Positions 23,855 through 38,000 of a DNA stretch of 64,000 nucleotides are shown in pieces; positions within the stretch are counted from its first letter, which is position 1, and each line of letters begins with the position of its first letter. The translations under genes were made by a program, and so were the position numbers. This DNA is from Zingiber officinale (lineage: Eukaryota; Streptophyta; Magnoliopsida; Zingiberales; Zingiberaceae), in assembly GCF_018446385.1 (NCBI RefSeq), contig NC_055988.1, forward strand, positions 166,740,837-166,804,836, in the 5' to 3' direction. Below the pieces are notes generated by a model that saw nothing but the letters and a program-made list of their open reading frames with translations, did no database searches and was not told where the DNA came from.

Positions 23855-24434
23855 TAGGGTTGTAAATGAACCAAGTGTTCGTGAACAAGTTTGGTGTTCA
23901 GTTTGGTAAAAATTTATTTATGTTCGTTCAATATACACAAAATTAATTAAACAAACAAGCTTGAATAGCTTGTTAAGTTAAACAAACAAACTTGAACACA
24001 TATGTGATCAGCTCGTTAACGTTCGTGAACAATGTTTATGAATAACGTTCGTGAATAATGTTTACAAATCATATTTATTAATAAAACTCATTTAAATATG
24101 TTAAATAAATAAATTTAAACTATCAAACTCAATAACCAATCAAATAACTAAAAGTTTCAAACAATCAAACATACTTAAATTGAGAGCTCGATAATATCTA
24201 AATGAACCAAGCTCAAGTCAAGCTTGAATTGAGAGCTTGATAACATCTAAATGAATCAAACTCAAGTTAAGTTTCAAATGAGTTCAAGTTCATAAAAAAT
24301 AAACCAAGCTAAGTTTGAACACTCATTTCAAAAACTTGGTTCATTTTAAACTCGACTCGGCTCAGCTCGATTATCTTATCAAACAAGTTTGAACATCTCA
24401 AAGCTCGACTTAGCTCGACTTATTTACAACCTTA
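23855..24434. mobile_element. hAT MITE with exact 8-bp target duplication
   Basis: The ends TAGGGTTGTAAAT and ATTTACAACCTTA are inverted repeats with one mismatch. CTTTTTAT flanks both sides exactly (23847-23854 and 24435-24442), as hAT elements produce. The 580-bp inside is AT-rich with many GTTCGTGAAC and AGCTCGACT words and no reading frame. It is a non-autonomous element. Confidence 0.85.
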
Positions 24435-25107
24435 CTTTTTATGCACACACACTGAATTGGTTTTACCTTTTTTCTTTTTTAATGATATTTTACTGAACCC
24501 CATAAGTTTCGGTATTACCTCTTCTTTCTTTGATAAGTGTTTCATCGGATGGATTTAGAGATTTGAATCGTTCCAAATTAAAATCAATATATTTCATACT
24601 ATTTGAAAATTTTAAAGTTTGGTATTTTAATAGATCTAGAAAGAAAGAGAGATATTTCAAAATTATGGTATGTGATTTGGGTATTATAAAAATTGAATAT
24701 CTAATTTAGGCTAAAAAAAAAAAAAAATCTAAATTCTGTTATTGCCAAAATAACCCATATCTTTAAACCTCATTAAATTGCTCAATCCTAATCCACCGGA
24801 AAGTGAAACCTATAACAACATGAAACACAAGCCTCTCCTTTATCACGTTCTCAGTCAGCTGAACTCGATCCGATCCAATTGAACCGAGAGAGCTGCGACT
24901 TGAAGGAAATGTCGAACGTGAACTCCAACTGATCTAATTGAATTCTGAAATGCAACTTGAGGAATGATCGGTCGAATCTAATAAATGAACCGCGAATTGA
25001 AACACTAGAGATGTGACTCGAGGATGATCGATGGATTAGAACATCGAAGGTGAAATCCACTTGATTTAGTCGCGAACAACAATTACTAGAGGAATGATCA
25101 ATAGAAT

Positions 25108-25265
25108 CTAATAGTTGTCGCCTTGGGACGGTTTAATGACTATCGCATTAAATGTTGTCATCATAAAATTTAAGGTTCGAATTTCGATAAAATCGAGGTA
25201 TATGTTTTCCTTATGTGTTAGTCATTATTCTAAAGACTAGTAGTTATCCATGATTTACCTTCTCT
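25108..25265 (+). mobile_element. SINE-like unit
   Basis: TAGTTGTCGCCTTGGGACGG resembles an A box and is followed by GGTTCGAATTTC, a good B box, then GAGGTATATGTTTTCCTTAT and CATGATTTACCTTCT, blocks I associate with a plant SINE family. No target duplication was found, so the limits are approximate. Confidence 0.5.
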
Positions 25266-25459
25266 GTGATTACTCGATTCGATCAGATCAAATTGAGAAA
25301 TATAGCGGGAGGGATGATTAAGTCAAATCGAACCTCCGGTTCAACAAAATTTCCGACCGGTAGACGTGGTCGTGCTCGTCGCCTTCTTCTTCCTCTTCAT
25401 CAGCGTTTGCCTTGTTTCGTCTCTTTAATCATGGCGCTAAACTTTTTGCTCTTCCAGTG

Positions 25460-25486
25460 ATTTCTCTCTCTCTCTCTCTCTCTCTT
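25460..25486. repeat. (CT)n tract in the ATL leader
   Basis: About 13 CT units lie some 35 bases before the ATL start codon. CT-rich tracts are frequent in plant 5' leaders and can act as promoter-proximal elements. Confidence 0.85.
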
Positions 25487-25521
25487 CCTCCTCTTCGTCT
25501 GTTTTGACCTTTTCCGGTATC

Positions 25522-26436
25522 ATGTCACGGAACGAATTCCGGCAGCCGACGAATCTTTCACCACTCATCCCGTTCCCGTTCCAGTTCCCGCTCCCGTATT
25601 TTCCACCGTCACCGCCACCCCCGCCACCCCCTACGTCGTCCGGTAACTTCCCCGTGCTGACCTTATCCATCCTCAGCATCCTAGCCGCCGCCATCCTCCT
25701 CCTCGCCTACTACTTCTTCGGCGCCCCGTGCTGCTTCTGCCGGCGGAGGCCCGACGCCCTCGGCGGCTCTCGGCGCCGCCTCCGCGACAACTTCTTGATG
25801 TTGTCGATGGGGGCCCGCGGCCTGGCGGCGTCGGAAATACGCCGAATCCCCACCTTCCAGTACCGCAAGGAAAGCGGCGCCGGCGGTGGCGTCGGCGACT
25901 GCGCGGTCTGCCTCGGCGAGTTCCGAGAGGAGGAGACCATCCGGTTGCTGCCGGATTGCTTCCACGTCTTCCACGTGGACTGCATCGACACGTGGCTTCA
26001 TTCCAACGCCAACTGCCCGCTCTGCCGAGCCACCATCACGCCGGCGGGAGCCGGCGCCCCTCTCCCCGTCGACAGGCTCCCTGCTTTCGTCCGGAGCAGT
26101 GGATTTGATCAGAGGAATCGTTCCGACGACGTGGTGATCGACGTGAAAGATGATGAACGGGAAGTCGAGCGGCCGAGGCAGCTCCGGCGCTACCGGAGCC
26201 TCGGCGCACGGCGCCCGCTCCCGGCCTCCGGGCCCATGCGGCGGTCGTTCTCGGTGGGCTCGGCGGCGGCGACTGACCGGCGGCTATACGGGGAAGTGCA
26301 GAAGATAGTGCAGGACAACCCGCACTTCCAGGAAGCGGCGGCGGCAGCCGGGGAAGGGAGCAGCGGTGCCAGTAGAATCCGACGGGGGTTATTTTCATTT
26401 CACCGGCGATCGAGCAGTGCGGCGGCGTTGAATTAG
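25522..26436 (+). CDS. ATL-family RING-H2 E3 ubiquitin ligase
   Basis: A single intronless frame of 304 residues from the ATG at 25522; an in-frame TTG farther upstream is not a plausible start. A Pro-rich N terminus (residues 20-38) leads to one transmembrane helix (about 42-66), then a Cys/Arg-rich stop-transfer stretch. The ATL hallmark GLAASEIRRIPTFQY (GLD-type motif) stands between membrane and RING. The RING-H2 domain spans about 127-168, with CAVC, CFHVFHVDC, the E2-binding DTWL and CPLC. The C-terminal tail is basic and Ser-rich (RRSFSVGS). ATL proteins are plant membrane E3 ligases that often act in stress and defence; the substrate here is unknown. Lack of introns is typical for the family. 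All zinc ligands are present. Confidence 0.96.
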   Translation: MSRNEFRQPTNLSPLIPFPFQFPLPYFPPSPPPPPPPTSSGNFPVLTLSILSILAAAILLLAYYFFGAPCCFCRRRPDALGGSRRRLRDNFLMLSMGARGLAASEIRRIPTFQYRKESGAGGGVGDCAVCLGEFREEETIRLLPDCFHVFHVDCIDTWLHSNANCPLCRATITPAGAGAPLPVDRLPAFVRSSGFDQRNRSDDVVIDVKDDEREVERPRQLRRYRSLGARRPLPASGPMRRSFSVGSAAATDRRLYGEVQKIVQDNPHFQEAAAAAGEGSSGASRIRRGLFSFHRRSSSAAALN

Positions 26437-26589
26437 TGGATTAGTTTAGAGGTAAAAAAGAGAATGGAATATTAATTAATTTAGAGAATATAATTTTGGT
26501 GGCGATTTCCTTTGTTAATACAAGTTTTCTTTTTAATGTTTAGCCTCCTAACAAATTTAGTAATATATTTTAAAAAATAATGAAACATA

Positions 26590-27400
26590 TATATATATAC
26601 ACACACGACTATCAAGGCGAACCTCAAAAATAAGTTAAAATAGGAAAGACCGATTGATATAGTAGTCAAAGTTAAGAAGGAGTCAAAGACACCAACAATA
26701 ATAGAGGCGTGCCCAAACTGGTCACATGGTCGGTCAGATGTAGGTGTCCAACAGGGAGTCCCGCTCGGTCGAACTTTGTGTCTCAACCTAGGATAGGTAG
26801 CCCTCCTCATCACTAAGTATTGAGTAACTTGACTAGCGCCCACAGTCGACCGGGGATGTGAGTCGATCAAACATGATGTTCCTTTATGGCCAAATAAGAG
26901 GCCAAGTGAAGATCAGGTCATCGGTGACAACCCATAGGGCCGAGTCAACGGTCTCCCTCAGTGACGGTTGGTCAGCCTAACGCGGGTCTCATGTTCCTTC
27001 CATATCTTACTTTTTTTGGAAGTTTGTGCTATAAAGGATAGAGAATATCCTGTAGGTAAATCGTATTTTAAAAGTTTCCAGTTTATCAAATTACATAGAT
27101 TTATGCGCTAGTTTAAAGAAAGATGTCAAAAGCACTTTATAATATGTTCTTTCTTAGAAAAGCTTTGAAAGAAAACGTTTTGAAAAACATGTAAATACTT
27201 TGAGATGCATGTATAAATACAACAGTGACATTATAAAAGAGATTTTCATTTACAGGTAAAGGTTCGTGATGCTCTATAATTTTGCACGCTCATTTACTAC
27301 TATTCATCTCTACTCTTTTCTTCTCGAATTGTGCACTGATTTGAATATCGGAGGATCAACGTCGAGACAAAAACACCCCTTGCTCACAGGCCCATCGGCC
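26590..27400. repeat. Degraded LTR-like sequence
   Basis: The stretch contains GACCGATTG, CCGCTCGGTCGAA and, near its end, a TATCGGAGGATCAACGTCGAGA block that resembles the CGTCGGAGGGTC-type block in the LTR of the Tat element at 46.6 kb (there on the minus strand). It may be a solo, decayed LTR of a related Ty3/gypsy element in the opposite orientation. No coding domain is attached. Confidence 0.4.
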
Positions 27401-29004
27401 GCCTACGGGCTAGCTTGATCATGAGCTTGCTACATGCCTTCGAGCTCATTGCTGAGCCTACAATCTTGCTCATTGTCATTAGTTTGCGAGCTCACCATCC
27501 GGCGATAAATTTATTCCTATCTATGAGCCCATCGGCCGCCTCAAGCCAAGATGTTACTCATGAGTCTATCACTCCGTGTCCGGCGAGACCATAACTTGCC
27601 ATCCATCTTTTGACGAAAGGATCTTTAGTCAAGCTAGTTCTATGAAAGATGACAATATCGATTAAGGGTGTAGGATCTTGAAATTAAGCTGTTAAACATG
27701 GTCTGACCTTCCTATTGCTCAAACAAGATAAGAAGAGAGAAGAACATGGAACCAAACAAGGAAAAATATACATTTTATTCTATTTAAAAGTCAATATACT
27801 ATTTTTCTATAGAATAAAATAATAATGTAAATAATTAGATACTAAAATGGTAAGAGATTAAAATGAAAATTTGAGAGGGAAAATAGACTTTTCCTTGGAA
27901 GTATCGACATCATTTCAACCTCTAGATTAGACTTTGAAAATGAACAAGTTAAGAGAAGTAATTAATGGTTGACTTTGATCATGAGCCCGACTGGCTTTGC
28001 ATTGTTTGACTAATTAAATAAACTGATCATTGAGAATGACTTTGACAAGTATCTCATTGTTGAAAACATGATTGGTGTTTTGTTGGGAAATGATTCATTA
28101 TTTTATCTTTCAAGGAGCTCTAACACAAGCTTCATCACAAGAGAATAATTAATTTTTAGCGAGTTCAATTTTTAAGAATACATCTTGCGTTATACGAAGG
28201 GGAACTAAAACAACTTTTTACAAAATATAAAATAAAATCATCTATAATATTATCATGAATAGATTAAAAATAATTTTAAAATATCAATAAAATTATTATT
28301 CTCTAATGATACAAGGGGCGGAATGAATTAAGCAAATTTAGTAGATGGAAAGGGTGGCGTCAACCTTGCAAGCTAAAGTCCAGGTGCATTGTGGAGCTAT
28401 GACCAAGGGTAAGATGACTTGAAAGAGGTTCTTCGAAGGATAATTTAGAGAGAAAATTTACAACAAATGAAGCTCGATGATGATCAATGATTAGTAATAC
28501 GCCATAGAGATGTACATAAATGATTCGAGAGCGCCCCGAGACAATCAATACTAATAGTATAATGGCAGAATGCCTTCTTAATTTTTTTTAAGCATCTTGG
28601 GATAATTTAAAGAGAAAACTATAACAAATGAAACTTGATGATGATTAGTAATACGCCGTAAAGACGTACATAAATGACTGGAGCAAAATTATGTTAGGAA
28701 TCATAATTTGAATTTGGATAGTGATGAGCTAAGGCAAAGGTCCTCTTAAAAATTAGTGAAGACATCTAAATCCTTTTTTTCTCCGCTTGGTATAGAGTTC
28801 TTGAAAAAGATAAGATCCAATAATAAATATATAATGACGACGAAGCTTCTCTTCATAAAAATAAAGAGGGCTAGGAGCAAAGTGACCATAAATCAAAGCA
28901 CAACAAATGGATAGGTTTGGAGCATTATGCATATGCTTTCCGTCTTCTATATGCGCTGCTCGGCACACTTCAAAGATGGAAATGCCTTCACTCTGTCGAC
29001 GTTC
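27400..29004. other. Gene-free stretch downstream of PIG-L, with a direct repeat
   Basis: No exon was recognised. Two copies of a block of about 85-98 bp lie at about 28438-28535 and 28599-28682; both contain GGATAATTTA, AACAAATGAA and ATTAGTAATACGCC. The second copy is slightly shorter. It probably includes the 3' untranslated and flanking sequence of the PIG-L gene. Confidence 0.55.
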
Positions 29005-32000
29005 TTACTCTACATTGATTTTACGAAGTGTGTTCATGTAAGTATAAGTGGAGAAGCCAACGAACAACTTCCGAAACCTGTAAAGCCATCTTTGATCAAA
29101 CACCAAATGGGAGAAAACTAAACTAATAACACAAGAAAGACGACACTGAACAATTGGAGATAAAGTCGATGCCCTAAGATTGAAAACAAATGATGTGCAA
29201 GTGAAAGGACTTCAATATTGAGAATCCATCCTATATAAAATGAGGAAATATCTAAGATTGTTGGTGTATAATGATCTAAATTTGTAACTTTAGGAAAAAG
29301 ATTGTGGTTTTTCTCCATGGAGAAGATTGTCATGTTTGGATCTTCCTTCTCACACTATGAAATTTTCATGTTTTTGTTTGCATTGTGAATTTTCTATCTC
29401 CCAAGAAACTTCTACATTCTTTTTGATACTCTCGAACCGATGGCAGCAAAATAGAATGGATGATTTTGGTTGTTCATTCCTGTTGCCTTCTCATACAGCA
29501 TATAGGTCATGAAGTATATATTCCAAAGGATGCAAAAATACAATTATATTTAGAAATTTGAAACATATTGTTATTATCGCCATCATATTTTTAATCATGG
29601 ATAGAAAGTTACATACCAAATCCATTGGCTTCGGTGCGCAGCCATTGCGAGAAAACTTAGGGATGGATTATTGTTGAGCAAGCAATAGATCTGTTTTCGT
29701 AAATAAAATGAAGAGAAGATAATAGATAGCCAGACATCAACCGGGCCAGAGTATTTTCGGAAAATGCTTAGGCTGACCTGAAATCAAGATTGACAATATA
29801 AAAAAAACAAATTCAACCTTTTATATATGGCTAAGAAAGAAGGTTGATTGAAGGTTAACAGCATGGATAGAAACAAATTCAACATTTTAGTATACACCAA
29901 GTTTTACAAACTATTAACCCAATTTGAATTTTAGGTAGCATATTATATTTATCATCACAACTATCCACTATAATTTTTTTTCTTGAACATATTATCTTAT
30001 TTCAAGTTGCTAACTAAATACTATAATCATAGACTAGCTTGTTTGACACTGGCCTAAAACAATGCAAAAGTTGTAATCCTATAATCATTTGTCTATTAAT
30101 TATGTAAACCTTGAATAGAACTATTAATTTAGGCAGTTTACACTACGACATAACTGAGGGTAGAAAATTTTGAAGTTTCATATAGCTATTACCTAACAGT
30201 TTGCAGAGTAAAGCTTAAGGTGACCAAGGCCTTTCTCTGTATAGACTCAAAAGTGATATCACAACCCAAACAAAATGATTCCAACAAATAAAATTCAGTT
30301 ATGAAATAAATTAGTGAGCAATTGACCAAATATCTTCTACGACATAATTGCTATCACATGCTAAATGATGGAGTATAATAATTCTTTAGAAAATGCAAAC
30401 GTACTAGTTGGAAACAAAAAAAAAATGAAAAATCAACACAAATTTCTGGAGAAAGATCCTTACAAGTTCCCAGGCTTCAATATACTTCTGATTACTATCA
30501 GATAAAAGCATGCTGTTCACCAATCAGTAAAGAAAGTAATTAGTAAAAACTATCTTGTAAAGAAAGTAATTAGTAAAAAATGTCTTGTAAGCAAATCCTC
30601 TGAGGTTCCTTTTGATTATTCAGTAGTCAATTAAATTATTCCACTTCTAAGGAAGGATATGATATGAAATCTTAAGATATTAATGATTAGCATGAGAATT
30701 ATCCTTCATAAGTTTAATTGCAATACACAGTTTATAACTGCTGTAGTTTATCTTATTGGCATCATCAAGTCATGTCAATGCCACCTATTTGATATTCACT
30801 ATATGGATCTTATTCCTCTATTGAATATTAAGCAACGTAATATCTCATCTAATACAAGCATGGCCACGCTAAGGGAAAAAACCAGGATGAGATGGCATGG
30901 TAAGAAAACTCGTGTTGATCTGACTTTCTTCATGTAATAAAGTGCTGCAAATGGAATTATGTTGTCACAAAGGGAGAATGCAGCAAAAGATGATTGACAG
31001 TTGATATGAGTGATAGGAGGGATAGAGTGATGGATGAATGGCTTGTGTGAAGCAAATAGATGAAGGTGATCAGTGTTGGGTAAGGGAAGGCTATGGTGTG
31101 GATTGGATGGTCTCACCGGCAGTGAATGTAGGGGTCAAGATAGAAGCATATGAACCAAATTGCCACAGAATAGGAGGCTGTAATACCTAACTAATATATG
31201 GAACTGATATGGCACCAAATTGATACAGAACGAGTTTAGGTAGGTACGAAGGTAGAGGGACAGGGAAGAAAAGAATCGAGAAGCATGGAAAGTAGAGAGG
31301 ATAAAGGGAAAGAGGGGAAGTAAATGGAGAGAAGAGAGATTACGAAGAAAATATTTCCATTTACAATTCGTAACTTAATTTAACTAATACCTATATGACT
31401 TCACACTCAAAATAAAAGAACTTAAATGACAAGAAATATGGAATTGCTAGAGATCGTGAATATCCTCATCAGTTGTCTCATTCTAGACCTCTTACATAAA
31501 ATAAAATAAATAATCATCATTAAGAAGTCTATATCTTGGCAAGGTTTCTGAATCACATTATTTTAAAATGATGTCATGACTCATGAACATAACAATAATT
31601 TAACGACTAACGAAGCCTCTTGCTAACATATTGATGGTTATCAAAAGAGTTATTGGAAAACACTATACCGGTAACAACTTTATCTCAAGATTGCTTCAGA
31701 ATTGCAAAAAATAGAATCTGATCTTAAGTATTCAAGGTGGCATGACATCTGACTCTTGGATATCTTGTCTAATACTAGCACATGATATTGAGAGGGAACT
31801 TACTGCATTTATATTAAGATATATTGATAGGACCCAAATTATCGTATAAAATACTTCAAATGTCAAAAGAAAACAATTAAAGAAATAACATCCGTGAAGA
31901 TTGTTGGCCACGAAGAAATAGCTTCACTAGCACACAAATATTCTTCAAAAATGAAAACAAAGGAAAGATTCTGTCCATAAGCATTCTCGAATTAAGGGAA

Positions 32001-35000
32001 AAAACCTAACCATATTCCATGATGAACAGCACGGTGGTTTGGATGACCTGACACTCCAAACTTATCAAATGAGATTAGCTGAAAGAAAAAAGGAGAATAA
32101 TTTAGAGTATAAAATGTAATCCACCCAGCGTGCTAGAGTTAATAAAACATAACAGACATAGCTATAGCACCCTCGAGTTATTAGATTATTGTAAAATGCC
32201 AATGTTCTCAGTACACACAGTGAATAATCTTTTCACTGTTCATATGATTAAAACTTGAGAATCAAAGAAGCGAAATAGGTTCCTTCTTTGGATGTAAAAT
32301 AATTTTTAAGATGTCTAAGAGAACTATGTATATGCAGTTGTCACTAATAGATACATATCAGATTGAGTCATTTTTTAATCTACGAGTTATATATTGGAAA
32401 TGACCCAATAAGGAAACTATCTGCAATGGAGCATTCCTCAAGAAAGGTTTATACATTCTATGGTTATAGAGTATGTTCATATAAAATGTTCAGCTGTGAC
32501 TGTAAAGGAACCTAACCAGCATGTTTGTTATTCAAGTCTATTAACATAAGAAAAGTAGATAACTTTCTTAAGTTACTAGATTATTGTAAAATTAAAGCCT
32601 TTACAAGGTGATATAAACCCATGCTAATTCTACATACCACATTGTTCTTCAATCTAATTGCATTATTCCTTTAGCTGAAGTGTCTGAGATTGCTTCACTT
32701 TATGAAAATCTTACACAACACTGAACTGGAGCAATGAATACAGCATTATTTCTCTCAACTAACACGAGCAACAAAAATAGGAGATTCAGCAATTGGAACG
32801 AACACAAAAATGCCAGAGGGGTTCCAATTGGATAAATCATATACGCAACTGATTAGAACACCTATGAATGGAACTTCATTAACAACTTCATCATCCTACT
32901 CCCATTTTTATATGTAGCCAAACGAGAGATCATAATGGTCAATGTGAAAATATTTTTGAAAATTATCTCATCAAAAATCCAACAGGCCATTTTAAGATAC
33001 CCATCATTCATGCATGAATCACAGGATTATGTGCAGCAACATTACAAACCACATTTCTCTAATTGATCTGTACATGAAGGGCATATATCCCAAGGAAAAT
33101 GTGCCAATATCAACACAAGCAAAGAGGGCACCCAAGCCTGATCAAGAATATGATCCTCTGATTTCTATTTCTATTGCTTCAACTCAATTACTTCGCTTGA
33201 GGATGCAGATTCTAATCCCACTCCAAGTACCCATGCACATATTTACAAGATACATTATGAGCATACTCCATACATCCTTTTTTTACATCTATCCACTACA
33301 CTGCTAATACTGTGTCGTCTTACAAGTTTCAATGGGACACCATGTCATGAAACACCTTTCTAACTAAATTGTGGCTGATCCTGCCAAAACCCAAGAGGGC
33401 TCCAACAACAAAGCTATTAGGAAAGCCACCTGAGTGAATGACGCCAGAGAACAAGGATAATGCTTTGAACATGGGATCTAATGCAAAGCAAAGCTAGTGA
33501 TGGAGATAAGGCAAAAAAAGTATCTTGTAAAGGTTATAGGTGTTAGCAGTGCCATCAAAATAGGAATAGGCACTAAGGTTATTTCAAGAGAGGGTTTCGA
33601 AGTGGGGAAGGAAGCCTGTCCATGGTTGAATTACTTCAAGGTGGGGCATTTCCTTTGGAGGAAGTGGCAGTAGGTAGTGAGACGAGAATATTCTACTTTC
33701 TGAAAAACAAAAATGTTATCCAGTTCTCTTAATGAACATAACCAGATCAAACAGTTCCTAAAAAATAAAAATGGCAAGATAGCACACTTAACACATGCAG
33801 GAAACTCAGACTACTATCTAAAAGCCATCTGTTATTGCTCATAGAAAAAAATCAATCAGTTAAATAGGCTTACTAAGTCAATATTCCACACTCTCACTTC
33901 ATTTTGAATTAGTTTAGCTAATAAGCCAAGGTCCCAAGTTTCATTAAATCCATCCTGTTAAGATCAAACAAAATCAAATGCATCGCATGGTAAGTGATAT
34001 CCGATAAATTTCTCCAAATGCAACATATACCTGCAAACCTGGATGATCTAAGACTTTCACTTGTTGGAGGGGAACCTACCAGTAAATGGAAAAACAAGAA
34101 CTAACACTATAGGAAACATAAAACAAACAATTAAGCATCTTCTAACAACATTTAAAAAAAATAAATTAAAAAAAATCACCTTTAATATAGAACATGCCCG
34201 GTAGATTTCGTCTTTTCGAGTATTTCCAACTCCATCCGCATTACCTTTTGATTCACCATTGAGAAGTTAAAATATGCAACAACTAAAATTCGAACTTCAA
34301 ATAATGTTGAAAGAATAAGATCTTCAAAACTTGACACTACTTAACTGTGTCAATAGAATGACAATGGTACATCAGCATAGTGCTAGAGGAAGTTTGCTCC
34401 ATATTGCAAGTAAATCTTGATTTTATATCAGTTACACAACATCATAATTGAATCTAATTGATGCCAAGGTATGAAATGTCATTCCGTGCCGCCCGGCACG
34501 GATGATTTTTACCGTTCCGTCGGACGGTCGAAACCGGCACAGGAAACATCCCCGTCTTGGCGGCGCCGGAGGAGACGCGGGACGCCTCCGGTGGCGGGAC
34601 GCCTTTGGCACAGAAGGCGTCACCGAAAGCATCCGGCGACCCTGCCGGCATCGCCAGACGCTTCCGGCGACCCTTCCGGCGCCACCGAAGGCATCCGGCA
34701 GCGCTTCCGTTACTGCCAGACACCCCCTGCGAGATCACGAGTGATCTCGCATCCGCAATTTTTTTATTTTCAATAATTATTTATTTTATTTAATTAATTT
34801 AAACATTTCCTAAAGAGGATGTGTGATATTTCGAAGAGACTTTTATAAACCCTAATTAAATTATCCTAATAAAATATATAAAAAATATATTTAAAATTTA
34901 AATAAATTTAATAAATTTTATTAATTAATATTCTGAAAAAAATAATGTTTTAAATTTCATTTATTTTTTATTATTTTAAACTTCATTTAAATTTAAAAAA

Positions 35001-38000
35001 TTTCTTTAAAAATTCTAAAAAAAATAAAACATTCTAATAAATTATATTTATATTCTAATATTTTTTTTATTATTTTAAATTTTTTACTTGATATTTTTTA
35101 CTATTTAAAATATATATTATTTAATTAATAATTAATTAAATGAATAAATAGTTAATTTATATAATAATAATAATAATAATTATTATTATTATGATAGATA
35201 CTTCCATTTTAATTTGAATTATTGATATATCAATTCTATTTAAATAAAACTATGTTTAATTATTTTTTCTAACAATATTAAATTATTCAATAATTGAGAA
35301 CTTATAATAAATCAATATACAACTTATTTTTATATACACCATAAATATATTTATCTTATAATTACTATATATAAATAAAAAAATACCGAAACTGTATTGG
35401 CACGGCACGATACGATACTAAAATCATATTGTTCCGGTCTGAGACCGAAACCTCGGTACGAGTCGAAATTTTAAATCTTGATTAATGCTTTAAAAAGTTG
35501 TCTAGGCAGTCATACATACAACTGCATATGTGGAGATCAGGGGACCAAATCCCATATAACATGTTCCCCTATAACATGTGTGGTTAGCTTCACTACGCAT
35601 GATCAAGCAATCTATCAGTTTGCATACACTGAGACAGAAAATTGAGACTGCAGTAGATTCTAATCAGTTTGGTTCAACCAATCAAATAAAAAAGTTGTGC
35701 TAGCCTCTGCTAGAACAATAAGAATTTCTGTGATTTTTTTCTTCTCTAGGGTAATTATCAATCTGCAACTCCAAAATTTTGTTTTTCATAGTGCCAAGAA
35801 AAATTAAATTAAGAAATTAGGAGAAAAACTCGTGGCATCACGCATGTCAAGCAATATAACAGCCTATTAACCTCAACCGGATTCAAATTGAATTGCAGGT
35901 AGTATCCGTAAATCGGATTCCCCTCCATATGAGATACCTAAAAGTCATAACAGCATCCGGAACATACAGTGACAGGATCAAACACTGATAGGATCAAACA
36001 AATTAAAGTTCCCTATGTAACCAAAGAGGTTCAGATTTCTTAAGAATGTAGAAGTTGGCTTAAAATAAAAACAGAAGGAACAAGCAAACCAACATTCTCC
36101 TCTCTATCCCATTATATTATTCATTGTTCTGAATGAACTTGTCTAAGTCCTTGCAGATTAAGAAAATGGTTTTAGAGTTTGATTCACTTATGCCATGGTT
36201 ATTCACTGCAGCCATGTCTTCTCTGGTTCTGGAAAATATCATTCAGAACTTTCTACTTGGAGAACATTTATCAGAACTTTTCATATGGGAGTTAAGCTTG
36301 CTAACTGCTCTAACAGCCCCAAAAAAAAACTTATCCCTTTTGAACCAAACTTCCATAACACTTGGGAAATAACTAGGCAAGCTCTATATCATGTTTCTCT
36401 TAGATTAAATTTGCTATTGGTGTCTCAATTAGAAAACCCCTGTTGGCTACCTTTGTTGGGAGGATGTCAAGGAATCTGCCATCTCGAGTTCATCCTTACT
36501 TGACTATCATTGGAACAGTAGTTGATGGTCTCTCTTTCATTCATACATGAATAAACAATTTATTCACTTTAGATTTATACGGTTGTACAGTTTGTTTAAG
36601 AAGCCTATTCTGGAATTTTGTGGTATTTTGTTAGAACTCTGATTGGTTTAGAGTTATTATGTTCCTCAATTTTGTTATGACTTCTTTGATATAGTCATAT
36701 AACTTAAAGTAAATGAGGACATGATGAGATCTATGCCCAAAAATCTTACAATCACATAACTCTGCATTTTTCTGATGATATCAACGATAATCTATGAAAA
36801 CTCCTACAAATGTTTTTCTTTGTAGTTTTGATAGGATTTCATAAATAAATTTTTGAAAATTTAGATGTCAAATAAGACAAAAAGCAATAGTTCCACAGTC
36901 ATCACTAACAAACCACGTATTTTGGGTAAAGTGAAATTAGACGCTTTAAACATGCTAATACTTTGAATATCCCAATTCCGACCTCCCCTTGCTTCTTTGT
37001 TAAATAGAAAGGACAAATATGATTGTCCAATATAACAAATATGCAAATTGACCTGCCAAATGAATTCAAAATATTCATACCGGTTGACATGCATAAAATG
37101 TGGATATTGTGTCCTCCATATTTCAAGAAAAGAATAGTTGGGGTGAAAAACCTGTGTGAATCAGAAAAAGGAATTGTAAATGCTATGTAATTATATTACG
37201 AAAAACATGATGTTCCATCAAATTGCTACATCACATTGTATTTGTGTGAAGTCAGTGCATGGACAAACGTAGCCTTATGATATGATAACTTGATTCTGTG
37301 TAGTTGTATATCTACATACACTAGAATGAAAAGATAGCATGATCGTATGCAAGAAAGAAGGAAAATTATGCCATAGAACTGTATCTAGAGGGAAGCTTAA
37401 AAATACAACAAAATGGCTATTAATTATCTAATTGTTGAGAAATATATATATGGTTCTTTGGAGTCTGAACTGTAGGTAAATCCCTATATTTTTATGTTAG
37501 TACCGGCTCAATCCACCAACCATATTCAAGTTCAGTCTCTTTGGTTTTACATTTGCAGAAGTTATTGTATTAATTGATATAATAGTTTAATCTAGAAATC
37601 TAAATTGTAGGGGGAAAAAGAAATAGATAGTAAACGAACCCTAGTTAAATATAACCAAAATCATATTGTCAAATGTAGTTTCACAGTAAGAAAAGAACGG
37701 ATGATATAGATAGCATGGATGGAGATATATGTTGAAGATATAAAAGTGACTGGGGATTGGTTGAAATGGAGAAATGCTTCTGAAATCTTGTGTGATTGTC
37801 ATGAATCTCTTAGGCTAAAAGAAAATTTTTGTAAAGTTATTTTACAACCTAGTTTATTGTTTAAATTGTAGGATTAATAGAAAATTGTATATATATAGAC
37901 ACATACACTCTATTAGAAAGGAAAAAATAAAAAAGTTTATTATGCAAGAGCAATTAGCTATAACTCCAAATATGGTTTAAAATCTCGACCCTAAGGGTTC

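Larger units (their letters stand above)
23200..25459. other. Intergenic stretch with MITE, SINE-like and diverged tandem repeats
   Basis: The region holds the 3' flank of the thioredoxin gene, an hAT MITE (23855-24434), a diverged duplication near 24.9-25.1 kb (two blocks ending in GAGGAATGATC plus TCGAATCTAAT or TAGAATCTAAT) and a SINE-like unit before the ATL gene. No coding exon was found. Confidence 0.6.

Noticed and set aside
25504-25521. N-terminal extension of the ATL frame
   Set aside because: It begins with TTG, not ATG; the first ATG in frame is at 25522.
25437-26398. Several minus-strand and shifted frames over the ATL gene
   Set aside because: High GC content opens all frames; only the plus frame from 25522 shows a RING-H2 domain.
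33874-33897. Ending PIG-L exon 6 at the GTGAGA donor (33898)
   Set aside because: Using the later GTAAGC donor keeps the family block VWNIDL and joins in phase to ISFDKFGVSG; the earlier one would delete eight residues.
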